A stretch of DNA of 64,000 bases from Drosophila miranda (Eukaryota > Arthropoda > Insecta > Diptera > Drosophilidae). Made by a program: the position numbers and the translations under genes. The notes beneath the pieces are model-generated. The model did no database searches. It was not told the origin of the DNA and saw only the letters and a list, made by a program, of their open reading frames with translations. Positions 46,776 through 56,868 of the stretch are shown piece by piece. The DNA lies in the NCBI RefSeq assembly GCF_003369915.1, contig NC_046673.1, positions 12,942,001 to 13,006,000 on the forward strand, given 5' to 3'. Every line of letters begins with the position of its first letter. The first letter of the stretch is position 1.

Positions 46776-47561
46776 CTAGGATACGGCATAGCCGCCCTCC
46801 AGCAGAATGTGATGGCCATTCACGAAGCTGGACTTGTTGCTCAGCAGGTAGCCAGTGGCGTCGACAACCTCCTGCACCTCACAGAACCTATTGAGCGGAA
46901 TGTGGGCCAGCAGGGGTCCGCTCTTGCCGGGATCCGACCAATTGTCACGCCCCATTTTGGTCAGCACCACCGTGGGATTGACCGAATTGACTCGTATCCG
47001 ACGTGGACCCAGCTCCAGGGCCAATGACTTGGTCAGCGAGTCGAGGGCCGCCTTGGTGGCACTGTACGCGGTATGACCGGCAAACGAGCGCGATGCCGCT
47101 ATCGAGGAGACATTCACAATGGAGGCTCCATCGCGGAGCTTGGGCAGCAGGGCCTGGGTCACATTGAAGACGGCCTTGATGTTCACATTAAAGTGGCTGG
47201 AAGCAAACAATTAATGCAATTTTTATTCTTGACAGAGATCTCTTTACGCTCACGTATCAAAGTCCTGTTCGGTGAGCTCCTCGAATGGCTTGATGATGGC
47301 CACTCCGGCATTGTTCACCAGTCCGTCCAAGAGTGGCACCTTGGCCAGGGCCTCTCTCACCGGCTGCCACTCGGCCAGGTCCAGCTGCAGGGGCTGAATG
47401 TGCTTGGGATCAAAGGCAGCTAGCTCCTTGAGCTGTGCCTCGCTGCGGGCCACTGCTATGACCGTGGCTCCCGCGCCTGCCAGCTCTTTGACCAGTGCTT
47501 GGCCGATGCCCGCACCGGCGCCCGTCACCAAGATCACCTTGTTTTTGAGATCGGCCCACAT
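46776..47561 (-). CDS. L-xylulose/dicarbonyl reductase-like short-chain dehydrogenase (DCXR type), intact copy
   Basis: Two exons on minus, 47561-47254 and 47196-46776, give 242 residues; human DCXR is 244. The NADP-binding motif VTGAGAGIGQALVKEL, LVNNAGVAIIKPF, SSIAASRSFAGHTAYSATKAA (catalytic Ser and YxxxK), and VRINPTVVLT-like VNSVNPTVVLTKMG are all present, as is the DCXR-type C-terminus (GHHILLEGGYAVS). It reduces L-xylulose and alpha-dicarbonyls with NADPH in the cytosol, by family. This is the parent or best-preserved copy; units B and C hold deleted versions. Its C-terminal exon is cut by the tandem-duplication breakpoint at about 46,848. Confidence 0.88.
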
Positions 47562-48246
47562 GATGAACGTGTTGTTGATCTCTAGCTTCTAGTTGCGTTG
47601 CTGCGGAAAGTTTCGCTCTGTGTGTACGGAGATCGTATTAAGAACTGGAACTATTTGACACCTTATCGCTCTAATCTGCTGGCCAAAGCTCTGCCAAGAC
47701 GAGAGCTTTGGATTGCGGTAGGGCGTTTAAGGTCGTTGAAAATAACTCAGAGATTCTCTCAGCAGCTTTAATCAACCAGACCGACCAGCTATAAAAAAGT
47801 ATAAATAGAGCCGCCTTTTTCCGATAAGCGATATCTAAAGTTGTCTTCTACGCCAGGCGATACTTCTTAAAGTTTACCCTGGCTTGATCTACTAACACTA
47901 ACACTATACAGTATATCCAGAGATGTGCCAGTTCATACACCGAACATGTCGCACACGAACTTTCTTGATTAGATCCCGGGGTCATCAAGCCCAGCTGGCT
48001 TATTCTCACTAAAATATGTGATTGTATGCTTTTCCCGTTTTCAAAGTTTATCAGAAGAATATACATAATATATTTCATACATATGCTTGAAGTATCAGGT
48101 CCCATCACGGCAGAGAAGACCCCGGCATTCCCAAAAGAAATCAAGACTCAAACCCTCGGCTAATGTCCAACTATGTATCAGTACAGTCTTTTAATTAAAG
48201 AAATTTTGTAAGGACAAGAGTTCGAGTAGAGTTCTAAAAATTATGA
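47562..48246. other. Spacer upstream of DCXR, unit A
   Basis: DCXR 5' UTR and promoter region on minus; no gene seen. It contains the plus-oriented TATA-like box described separately. Equivalent stretches are 56,869-57,556 (B) and 60,666-61,355 (C). Confidence 0.4.
47800..47808 (+). promoter_or_regulatory. TATA-box-like site, conserved in all three units
   Basis: TATAAATAG on plus (47800-47808), also 57107-57115 in B and 60904-60912 in C. It would start transcripts reading across the p47-like fragment toward the 332-residue gene. No transcript evidence; inferred. Confidence 0.35.
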
Positions 48247-48606
48247 AACACCGTAGACGCCTTGGAGGAGATATTGGACACGCGCTCCGACTTGCTGAGA
48301 GTTGAGGGCAAGCGGATCCGAAGCCTGGTCATCCTTTGGCTCTGTGCGGGTCTTGCCGGAGCAGCATACCAAAGGCAGACTGAGCCTTAACGAGAAGTCG
48401 GCCATGACGACGGTCCAGCTGCGTCTCTCCGATGGCAATCCGCTTCAATCTGACCCACAAGGTGGGCGACCTCAACCGCTATATCCGCCTGGCACGGCCC
48501 CAGTACTCCAGCCGGAGATTCATGCAATGTGGTCGTCATCCAGCACATGAACGAGGATCCGCCCGAGCAGTCCTCCTCCGACATTTCTGATGTTACTTTG
48601 GACTAA
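48247..48606 (+). pseudogene. p47/NSFL1C-like UBX-domain fragment, unit A
   Basis: Plus-strand reading gives TTVQLRLSDGNP and, after a frameshift, IRFNLTHKVGDLNRYIRLAR then PQYSSRRFM. An apparent deletion follows, then VVIQHMNEDPPEQSSSD...VTLD and TAA at 48604-48606. This is the order of a p47 UBX domain (LRLADG, FNxxHxVGDxRxFI, ARP, A/VVIQ) with the centre missing. Frameshift and deletion mean no working UBX domain. p47 adapts the p97/VCP ATPase to membrane fusion. The parent gene is not in the window. Confidence 0.6.
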
Positions 48607-48684
48607 AAATCAATACAGACAGTTAATAATGACAATGAATAGGATATGGTTAGCTAAAGAATTTGGGCAGATATCTTGTCTCAC

Positions 48685-48995
48685 CTTGTTGATGGGACAC
48701 TAAAACTTTTCTGGCCGCTTGCAGCAGTCGACCTCATCGTGGACATTGTCACAGTTGGTGGTACCACCGCAGACCAGAGCCCTCGATGGCAATGTCCAGA
48801 GTTAGCCAACAAGCTGACCTTTAGGCCATTTGCCAGCGAACGCTTGATCCTGTGACTTCTGCCTTCGATCTGGTAGAAGTTAAAGAAGGATTAGGATTAT
48901 CCTCTACCGCACGCAGCCTCAGCTAATCTTACCCAGTAAATGCAATGCGAGATCGGCTCATAGTCCACGGCATGAATATTCTTCAGTACGAATAT
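48685..48995 (-). pseudogene. arrow/LRP5-6-like fragment with preserved introns, unit A
   Basis: Minus strand: exon 48995-48933 (LKNIHAVDYEPISHCIYW, a beta-propeller YWTD-type repeat) between a clear acceptor and GTAAG donor; exon 48869-48685 with [20 protein letters not shown] and then an LDL-receptor class A-like piece ([20 protein letters not shown]) that has an in-frame TAG before CPINK and a GTGAG donor. Propeller and LDLa are juxtaposed, so the middle has been deleted. The domain combination fits LRP5/6 (arrow), a Wnt co-receptor; the assignment is from memory of the family. Confidence 0.5.
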
Positions 48996-49069
48996 CTGGA
49001 GAGAGCGGCACAACACAGAGAACGGCAGCAAATATCGAAAGCACAGGGAACATAAAGTGGTGGAATAAG

Positions 49070-50068
49070 ATGAATCCAACTATTAACAATTCACGTTCCC
49101 CATTCACCCGCTCGCGGGGTATTTTCGGATCCATGGGATCCTTCGTCTTTACCGACCAGCAGCAGCAGCAGCAGCCGGGGCTGCAGGTCCCCCCCGAAGG
49201 TTCCACCGACAAGAATGGACTCAATGCGATGCTCTTCCTAGGCCAAATCCACACCAGTCCTCTGCTGTCCCGCCCAATGGGTCCAATAGGTCACGCTCAC
49301 CCCCCCACCTTCCCTCCGATGGGGGATTCAGATGGATTCAATGCTGTGCCACAGATGGCTTCGATGGGACCACCGCCCGTGTTGAGCTCCCTCTGGACAG
49401 GCGGCGCTTCTCCGGACAGCCGCGGAGACTACTACGACGACCTCCACGAAGAGTACTCCGACTGCCGCTACGAGGGCGACTACGAGGGCGACTACTCGAT
49501 GCCCACCGAGGAGGACCAAGAGGAGTCGTGCTCCTGTCAGAGCCAGACCTGTCAGAGCCAGACCTGTCAGAGCCAGAGCGAGTTCAGCTCGATAGAGCGC
49601 ACCGAGTCGGACTCGGAGTGGGAGGAGCTCTCCGACGGCCCTTCCCCCAGGGTCTCCCCGCTGGAGTCCCTCGGCGCAGTCGTGCTCTCCACAATGCAGC
49701 CGGAGCACCGTCAGCGCATGGTGGCCTTGTACCACCTCGTCTTGGAGACCGCTGTGGTCAAGGTCGTGCTGCTGGTACTGCAACTGCTGTGCTGCGCGGT
49801 GTTCTGGCTGGTCGAGAAGACCGTGGGCTTCAACGAAACCGTCGGCTCGAAGCGCCACCGATTGTGGAACAGCAAGTTCAAGCTGCGCACCATCCAGCGC
49901 CAGTTGCTGTGGCGCATGGCCAATGCCCGGGGTGTCTTTGCCGTGCTCATGACCACGCCCTGGCTGTTCTCCCTCAGACTCCTGGGATTCATCCTGTCGC
50001 TGGCGGCGCTCCTGAAGAAGACCGTCGAGCAGCTGGTGTTCCAGATACGCCTGCACCTCGTGCTCTAG
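49070..50068 (+). CDS. Unrecognised 332-residue protein with acidic Ser-rich N-half and two hydrophobic segments, copy A
   Basis: Single-exon ORF with strong Drosophila codon bias in its C-terminal half. Residues 1-100 are Gly/Pro/Ser-rich with a short poly-Q; about 115-190 are acidic with EGDY and CQSQT tandem repeats and a TESDSEWEELSDG cluster. Residues about 200-332 look folded: VVKVVLLVLQLLCCAVFWLV and WLFSLRLLGFILSLAALLKK are hydrophobic helices flanking a basic stretch (GSKRHRLWNSKFKLRTIQRQ). The pattern suggests a membrane-associated or hairpin protein, possibly of ER or mitochondrial membrane, but I do not recognise a family. It lies between the arrow-like fragment and the Usp39 promoter. 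Confidence 0.7.
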   Translation: MNPTINNSRSPFTRSRGIFGSMGSFVFTDQQQQQQPGLQVPPEGSTDKNGLNAMLFLGQIHTSPLLSRPMGPIGHAHPPTFPPMGDSDGFNAVPQMASMGPPPVLSSLWTGGASPDSRGDYYDDLHEEYSDCRYEGDYEGDYSMPTEEDQEESCSCQSQTCQSQTCQSQSEFSSIERTESDSEWEELSDGPSPRVSPLESLGAVVLSTMQPEHRQRMVALYHLVLETAVVKVVLLVLQLLCCAVFWLVEKTVGFNETVGSKRHRLWNSKFKLRTIQRQLLWRMANARGVFAVLMTTPWLFSLRLLGFILSLAALLKKTVEQLVFQIRLHLVL

Positions 50069-50734
50069 GGGCAGCCATCGAGCAGAAAGCAGCAAGCAGT
50101 ATCCAATCACACACTGACAGAAGACACACGGCCACACGATGACACTCCACCCCTCCCCTCAGAGATGTTTGCACTTCCATTTGGGCATCTATTTTCGTTG
50201 ATGCTGGCATCGCAATACACGGAATCGTCTCTCCGTTTTTGGCCGCAATGAAAATAGATACATACCGAAATATTCGAAATTCAAAGTCAATTCCCACGAG
50301 AGAGCGAGACAGGCCTTCTTCTTTTGGTTAACGGCCTTTCTTTCTTCTACCTTTGGCATCGCCCACTCCACTCTCTTTATTTTTCTTGCATTAAATTGGC
50401 AATAATAAAAAAAAATAAAAATAAAAAAAAAATACCGGTAACGGCACGTTGGCACGTTCCTTTCGACGAAAATTTTGTGGTTTTTCTTCCTTGTGACCTG
50501 AATTTGATGTGATTTTTGTTATTCTTCTTCCTGACGTGAATTTGACGTTAAATGACATGTTAAATCGTTAAATATTTAATCGTTTTAAATATCGATATGC
50601 ATTCAATCGATGAATCGATATTTTCAGCACATGCAACCTTGCTACCGGCAGCCGATTTCCAGTACTGGACACCGCTATCAACAAAGTTCTTTAATTCTTA
50701 TTTAAATGAATTTTTGACAAAACAACAGCAAGAA
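50069..50734. other. 3' UTR of the 332-residue gene and Usp39 promoter region, unit A
   Basis: A-rich polyadenylation-like run at 50,404-50,431, then a spacer with the ATCGAT cluster before the Usp39 start. Same content in units B and C, with length differences in the poly-A run. Confidence 0.5.
50590..50621. promoter_or_regulatory. Triple ATCGAT (DRE-like) cluster before Usp39 exon 1, unit A
   Basis: TATCGATA, AATCGATG and AATCGATA lie within 32 bases, 114-145 bases upstream of the Usp39 ATG (50735). Copies are at 59861-59892 (B) and 63687-63718 (C). The DREF-site core is TATCGATA, so each unit seems to carry an active-looking housekeeping promoter. Confidence 0.55.
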
Positions 50735-51193
50735 ATGGCGCAAACGAAATCCACAGGTAGTTAGCATGTCTCTCTGGTCTGATGAGCTCGTGAGGTGGCT
50801 CAAAGGGGGCCTAGCTGAGGCCACCGGACGGGTCGCAGGTTGCGGATAGCGAACGACCTACCTATATATGTACAGGTCATATACGTAGGTCAGCTGCGAA
50901 TAATCGGACATCCCTAGGGAGAGTACCGAAAATAAGCAGCCCCGGACAGCCAGCGGGTGTTCGCGAAGTAGCAACACTGACGATGCGCTTGTGGTGCCGC
51001 CTCGCTCACACACTCCCCTATCCCTACACACTACCTACCCACATCCCAACCCCCCACATTCAGCTCACACCGGGCCGGACTAAGAGTGTTATTCGACCCG
51101 TGCCGAGAGTCAGCCTGGCTGGGGGCCCGGTATATAAAACTAGCCCAGTCGTTAACGGAGAGCTCAGGGACTTGGCAGCCCCCTGTTCTAAGT

Positions 51194-52604
51194 ATGCCCT
51201 ATCCGGGCAACGTGGATCTCTGCCCGGACGGACCGTACCCCTTCTCTGCAGCTCGTGGGAAAAGAATGGAAGAATTTAAAAACAAAAAAAATGAGTCTGG
51301 TACTCCCCAAATGCCAACAGGGAGCAATCCCAAACAGGGGAAGGCAGCGGCCCAAAGGCCTGGCCCGACCCGCAAATCAGCAGGGAAAACCTGCGCGGCG
51401 GAAGATGCTAGGGAGAGCCCAAAGGGGTCCCATCCCGGTGTCGGGGTGGGTGGTGAATTGGCTCCCAAAATCGATACCTTGGCAGAGTGGCTATGCAATC
51501 CTGCGGCTGCTCTGCCTGCTGGTAAAGTGGCGGGTGATGAGTCACCATCTACTAGTGTCCAAGCCAAATCTTTTACATATGCCGATAGAAGGAGTGCTGG
51601 CAATATACTCCGTCGGCAGAACGCAAGCCAGATGTCCAGCCCGACGGACAAATGGATAAAGAAGGTTGAGTGGGCCTCGAAGGTGCTGCCGAACTTTGGC
51701 AAGGAAGCACCGAAGAAGGAAGCCCCTCAGCCAAAAAGGCAGCGCTCACAAGAGACTCCGGGGCCGACACCGAAGCGCTCCAGAGTGCTGCCTAACACAT
51801 CATTCGCGCAGATTGCCAGAGAAAGGACGCTGATTGGCGTCCTGGACAAAGGCAGCGCGGACTCCCGGATACCTAGAAACCAGTGGAAGTGGGTGGAAGC
51901 GGCACTGGCCGACCGCTGCTTCGAGCTGCTGGAAAAGCAGCCTGGACCCCCCCGTCTGCAAAGACATGGGCTGGTACCAGGGCTGCATAAAAATCGTAGC
52001 CTGTGAAGACGAGCGCTCCGTACAGCTGTACAAAGCAGCGGTAGCGCAAGTCGGGGAAGTCTACCCAGGGGCGAAGCTCGTCGCTGAAGACTGGAGCGAA
52101 GTGCCCAGTAGACCAAGGGCGAGAGTCTGGGTGCCCGCCTCCATGAAGAAGCCGGAGCGCATCCTAAAAATGTTGCAAAGATGCAACCCCCACCTCCCAA
52201 CAGCAGATTGGAAGGTGGTCAAAGTTGAGACGACACAGGGCCCCACAAACCAGGCGGTGGTCGTCCTCAACAAAGAGTCGCTGGCCCCGATTGAGGCTGC
52301 CAAAGGCGAGCTCAATTTTGGGTTCAGCTCTGTGACCGTAAAGGTCTACAAGTCGGATGCGGCGGCCGAGGCACGTCCTGTCGACAAGCCAGTTGAGCAG
52401 GACGCGGCATCGGAGATCGAAGCACCCGACGATCACACAGAGATAGACCCAGAGGGCTACTCCACCGATGGCACGCTGAGATGCGACTTCGAGGCGATGT
52501 GTTGCCACGAGGAAGTCGAGGACGATCCGGATGCCGACATTACAGTGGTGGAGAACACTAAGGATGTCCTTGAGGCTCCTTCAGATCAATCTCCACCACT
52601 GTAA
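51194..52604 (+). pseudogene. Retrotransposon ORF1 (DUF4780-like), frameshifted
   Basis: Starts MPYPGNVDLCPDG. The basic, Pro-rich N-half includes KKEAPQPKRQRSQ; the C-half has WYQGCIKIVACEDERSVQLY and VWVPASMKKPERILKMLQRC, typical of the nucleic-acid-binding ORF1 of LOA-type elements. A run of seven C at about 51,946-51,952 shifts the frame. It ends TAA at 52602-52604, overlapping the ORF2 start. Confidence 0.75.
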
Positions 52605-55600
52605 AGCAGCATCCGCTGCTCTTATACTCCGCCTCGAAGAGAGCGGAGCAGACGTAGCCCTGATCCAGGAACCTTGGATAGTGGGAGACAAGGTTTGTGG
52701 ACTAGGGTCGAAGGAGTACAAGATAATTGTAGCTCAACATGAAGGTAAAACCCGCACCTGCATTCTCGCCAGAAAGCACCTTAATATCTTTCTGCTCCAT
52801 AACTATAGCGATAGCGACAACACGGCGGCAAGCCTAGAGCTGAAAGGGACACATCTAAGGCTGATGTCGTCCTACATGGCCCATGAGGGAAACGATCCTT
52901 CCAACGACCTGGTTCGCAAACTAGCCAGCGACAGCGAGAGGTCGGACATAGACCAATTAATAGGTTGCGATGCCAACGCTCACCACACTCAATGGGGGAG
53001 CTCGAACACAAATGTAAGGGGTGAGTCACTTTTCAGCTTCATCCTCAACTCAAATCTATTTATTTGTAATCGGGGCAACGACCCCACTTTTATAATTAAA
53101 AATCGACAGGAGGTTATTGACATCACCCTAGTGTCTTCCAACCTGTTAGACATAGTCAAGAGTTGGCAAGTCCTTGATGACCACTCTTTCTCTGACCACA
53201 GATACATCGAGACCACACTATCCCTCGAGTGTCCGAAACCTAAGGACTATATTAATCCCAGGAAAGCCAACTGGGAAAAGTATAGCTCAGCCCTGGAGGA
53301 CTTACTTCCCTCCAAAGCACCATCATGCCCTGACACAAAAGACGACCTAGATCGCCTAGTGAACAGGTTCACAGAGGCATGCAACAAAGCCTTCGCGGCA
53401 GCGTGCCCCTCTAGCAAACCTAGGGGGAAAAAGAAACCCCCCTGGTGGTCAAAACAAATAGACATCCTACGTAAAAGCTGCAGGACCCTCTTCAACAGGG
53501 CCAAAAGCGCGAACGAGGAGAGCCACTGGGCAGACTACAAAATCAGTCTGTCACTATATAAAAAGGAAAACAAGGAAAGCAAAAAGGGCCTCTTGGCAAA
53601 AATTTTGCTCGGAAATTGAGGAAACGTCAGAGGCCGCAAGGCTTCGCAAGATTCTCTCAAAAACTAACCCCTCGGTAGGGTATCTTAAAAGGAATGACGG
53701 CACGTGGACTAACTCCAGTGAGGAGTCCCTGCATATTCTACTAGACACACATTTTCCAGGGTGCACAACCATCGAGACGGCACATCTTCCAGGAGAGGGA
53801 CCGGTAACCTCGATGGATCACATCCTCACAAAACGTAACATAAGCTGGGCCGGGGATACGGCCATCAACTGGCTACAAGGTATCTTCAGGAAGATACTGG
53901 CTGTGGGTACAATCCCGCGAACATGGCTTAAGGCAAAGATAGTCTTCATTCCCAAAGCTGGGAAAGCCTCGCACTCAGCTGCAAAAGACTTTAGACCAAT
54001 CAGCCTATCGTCCTTCCTCCTCAAAACCTTTGAGAGACTCGTCGGGCTGCAACTGAGGACAACTATACACCCTCAGTTGCTGTCAGGCGCACAGCATGCC
54101 TACCGGAAAGGAAAATCCACGGAAACGGCTCTTCATGAAGTGATCTCAGCGGTAGAGAAATCTCTGCATCACTCATAGCCTTTCTCGATATTGAGGGAGC
54201 TTTCAACAACGTTGTACCGGGCGCCATTACAGAAGCCCTGACTGACCTGGGGGTGGACCGTCACTTGGTGATGCTCATTGATCAATTGCTCACATGCAGG
54301 ACGGTGACATCATCGATGGGATCGTCCGACCAGTCAAGGTATGTCAACAGAGGCACCCCGCAAGGTGGTGTCCTGTCTCCTCTTCTGTGGAACATAGCAG
54401 TCAACAAGATTCTATTTGACCTAGAAGGGGGGGGCTGCAATGTCGTGGCCTATGCGGACGACGTTGCGATTATCTTCTCGGGGAAATACCCCCAAACACT
54501 GTGCGACTTAATGTCCACAAAGCTAGCGCAACTGTCGGATTGGACAGAATCGCGCGGTCTGGGAGTAAATCCCTCAAAAACGGAACTCGTACTATTCACA
54601 AATAAATACAAGGTCCCGCCCCTCAACCCTCCAATACTACAAGGATGCAGGCTCTCCTTTAGCGACAGTGCCAGTTACTTAGGGTTGGTAATTGACAAGA
54701 AGCTTAGCTGGAACCTGAATGTCAAAGACAGAGTGAAGAAGGCAATGACTGCACTCTACACATGCAAAAAAGCTATTGGGCTAAGATGGGGTATGATCCC
54801 AAGCATAGTCCAATGGATATATCAAGCTATAGTTAGACCAATACTACTCTACGGAGTTACGGTGTGGTGGCCGGCCCTATCAAAAAGGGCGATCACCAAG
54901 CAACTGGGCAAAGTCCAGCGGACTGCCGCCCTATGCATCAGCGGAGCTCTTCGCACCACCCCAAATGATGCGCTAAATGCCATCCTATGCCTACAGAGCC
55001 TTGACCTCGCAGGAAAGGAACGGGCAGAAGCAGCAGCAATACGTCTAAGAGACTCAGATCAATGGGTGACACAGTGCATAGGTCACTCAGCCATATTAAA
55101 TAATAGCAGTACCGTCCCCTCAAAAACAGACTACCAAGTTCCAAGAGAGTACACAGACACTCCCTTCGACACAATCATCCCTCACAGAGACGAATGGCTC
55201 GAGGGACTCCCAGGCCCAGATGGGGCCATAAACATCTTCACAGATGGATCAAAGCTGGACGACAGAGTCGGAGGGGGAATCTACTCTGAACAGCTAAGCA
55301 TAAGGCATTCCTTCAGACTCCCAGATCATTGCAGTGTCTTTTAAGCGGAAGTCATAGCAATCAGGGAGGCTCTAGACTGCCTACAAGCGGCTGCCGTCAC
55401 GGCAACCAAGCTAAACATTTATAGCGACAGCCAGGCTGCGATCAAATCGCTAAGCGCGATTTCCTCGAACTCGGCCACCGTGGCAGACTGCCGCAAATCT
55501 CTGCACGAGATGGCTCAGCAATTTGCTATTAGCCTGATTTGGGTCCCGGGCCACCGGGACATCGAGGGCAACTGTATAGCGGACGAGCTGGCCAGATCTG

Positions 55601-56073
55601 GCACTACAATCCCCCTTCTCCAAGACAAGGAGGATATCTGTATGCCAATGGCCACCTGTAAGCTCATTATAAGGGAGCAATACAAGCGACTAAACAACGA
55701 TATGTGGCAAACAGTGCCACGATGTCGCACAACTCGGCAAACATGGCCGACCATGGACATGAAGCGCACCTCCGAGCTCCTCAAGTTAAGCAGGAAAAGG
55801 TGCAGCGTAGTCCCACGTTCCCTCACGGGACACTGGCTAATAGGCACCCACGCTAACAGGCTGGGGGCCCCACATAACGATTTTTGTCGCAGCTGTAGAG
55901 ACGAGGAAGAGGAGGAGACAGTGGAACATCTGTTCTGCTCCTGCCCAGCTCTCAGCAGAAGAAGGCTACAGCACCTGGGCTCAGCCTTTCTACACGACAT
56001 CTCAGAGATGTCCAAACTATGTCCCAGGAGGATAGCGAACTTTGTGAGAGCATCTGGATGGGATAATTGCTGA
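52531..56073 (+). pseudogene. Retrotransposon ORF2: AP endonuclease, reverse transcriptase, RNase H; disabled
   Basis: Endonuclease motifs: LLQINLHHCKAAS, ALIQEPW, GCDANAHHTQWGSS, SDHRYI (52.6-53.2 kb). Reverse transcriptase: DFRPISLSSFLLKTFERLV, GTPQGGVLSPLLW and the catalytic YADD (53.9-54.5 kb). RNase H: IFTDGSKLDDRVGGGIY, IYSDSQAA and WVPGHRDIEGNCIADELAR (55.2-55.6 kb). A C-terminal Cys/His-like cluster (CRSCRDEEEEETVEHLFCSC) ends at 56,073. Lesions: frameshift near 53,610, frameshift near 54,178, and an in-frame TAA at 55342-55344 where a Gln-type codon is expected. The copy cannot make a complete protein. Confidence 0.85.
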
Positions 56074-56487
56074 CAGGAAGTCTCACAACGCAGGAAGGAA
56101 ATGATCCTATGCGGTATCACAACGGGCCGAAACCGGCCTAAGTGTGACGGGTTCCGAGCGAGCCCGGCAGCCGCCTCAACCTAACCTAACCTAACCTAAC
56201 ATGTCTTCCCAAGCTTCTAGAAAAAACTTAACAGCATTCCATATGTTTAGCAGCTAAGCGCCCCAGGCTGGACAACAGGCCGGCAAATATGCAAGAAGAC
56301 GATGGTAAGTGAATTTGAACAGCCCTAGCATGATGGTAATTAATTTTCACTCTTTTCCACCATGCAGAGACGCCATCCGTGTTCAATCCGAAGTATCGCG
56401 TGTGTCCCTACCTGGACACGATCAACCGCAATCTGTTGGACTTTGATTTCGAGAAGCTTTGCTCCGTTTCGCTGACGCGGATTAATG

Positions 56488-56868
56488 GTAGCCAGTGGCG
56501 TCGACAACCTCCTGCACCTCACAGAACCTATTGAGCGGAATGTGGGCCAGCAGGGGTCCGCTCTTGCCGGGATCCGACCAATTGTCACGCCCCATTTTGG
56601 TCAGCACCACTCCGGCATTGTTCACCAGTCCGTCCAAGAGTGGCACCTTGGCCAGGGCCTCTCTCACCGGCTGCCACTCGGCCAGGTCCAGCTGCAGGGG
56701 CTGAATGTGCTTGGGATCAAAGGCAGCTAGCTCCTTGAGCTGTGCCTCGCTGCGGGCCACTGCTATGACCGTGGCTCCCGCGCCTGCCAGCTCTTTGACC
56801 AGTGCTTGGCCGATGCCCGCACCGGCGCCCGTCACCAAGATCACCTTGTTTTTGAGATCGGCCCACAT
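56488..56868 (-). pseudogene. DCXR-like copy B, active site deleted and C-terminus cut
   Basis: The frame from 56868 is open for 128 residues, but the sequence jumps from LVNNAGV to VLTKMG. Compared with unit A, 46971-47303 is missing (333 bp, from CCAC to CCAC). The intron, catalytic Ser and YxxxK are therefore gone. The end runs into Usp39 antisense (GYH then stop). Only the NADP-binding half remains. Confidence 0.85.

Larger units (their letters stand above)
50772..56197 (+). mobile_element. LOA/bilbo-like non-LTR retrotransposon, full-length but decayed
   Basis: Flanked by ATGTCT-containing target duplication (AGCATGTCT before, AACATGTCT after; the empty site in units B and C reads AACATGTCT once). 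It ends in (CCTAA)n, about four units. Order: 5' UTR, ORF1, ORF2 with endonuclease, reverse transcriptase and RNase H. Presence of RNase H, the ORF1 type and a short-repeat tail suggest the LOA clade (bilbo, TRIM), but clade assignment needs a phylogeny. At least four disabling changes are visible. Confidence 0.85.
46848..56487. repeat. Tandem mosaic unit A (with retrotransposon insertion)
   Basis: Holds DCXR (-), p47-like fragment (+), arrow-like fragment (-), the 332-residue gene (+) and Usp39 exons 1-3 (+). Without the 5.4-kb retrotransposon it is about 4.2 kb and matches units B and C nearly base for base. It ends in Usp39 exon 3 at ...CGGATTAATG, fused to GTAGCCAGTGG of the next DCXR copy. 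Confidence 0.9.
50735..56534 (+). pseudogene. Usp39: Usp39 5' exons truncated and fused to DCXR antisense, unit A (intron 1 split by retrotransposon)
   Basis: Exons 50735-50756, 56251-56304 and from 56368 give MAQTKSTAAKRPRLDNRPAN, a DDETPSVFNPKYRVCPYLDT segment and NRNLLDFDFEKLCSVSLTR, the N-terminus of USP39/Sad1, a U4/U6.U5 tri-snRNP protein. After ...LTRIN the sequence enters the DCXR antisense strand at about 56,487, adding about 16 unrelated residues before TGA at 56532-56534 (80 residues total). The zinc-finger and peptidase-like domains are absent. Intron 1 is interrupted by the 5.4-kb retroelement. The intron 2 acceptor region shows a TAGCAG tandem (NAGNAG) acceptor at exon 2. Confidence 0.8.

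Noticed and set aside
49328-50137. Long minus-strand and second plus-strand frames over the 332-residue gene (also in units B and C)
   Set aside because: GC-rich third positions of the real frame keep other frames open; their translations are Gln/His/Arg-biased low-complexity.
56170-56200. CCTAACCTAACCTAACCTAAC tract resembling a telomere-type repeat
   Set aside because: It is the 3' tail of the non-LTR element followed by the target duplication; flies do not use such telomere repeats.
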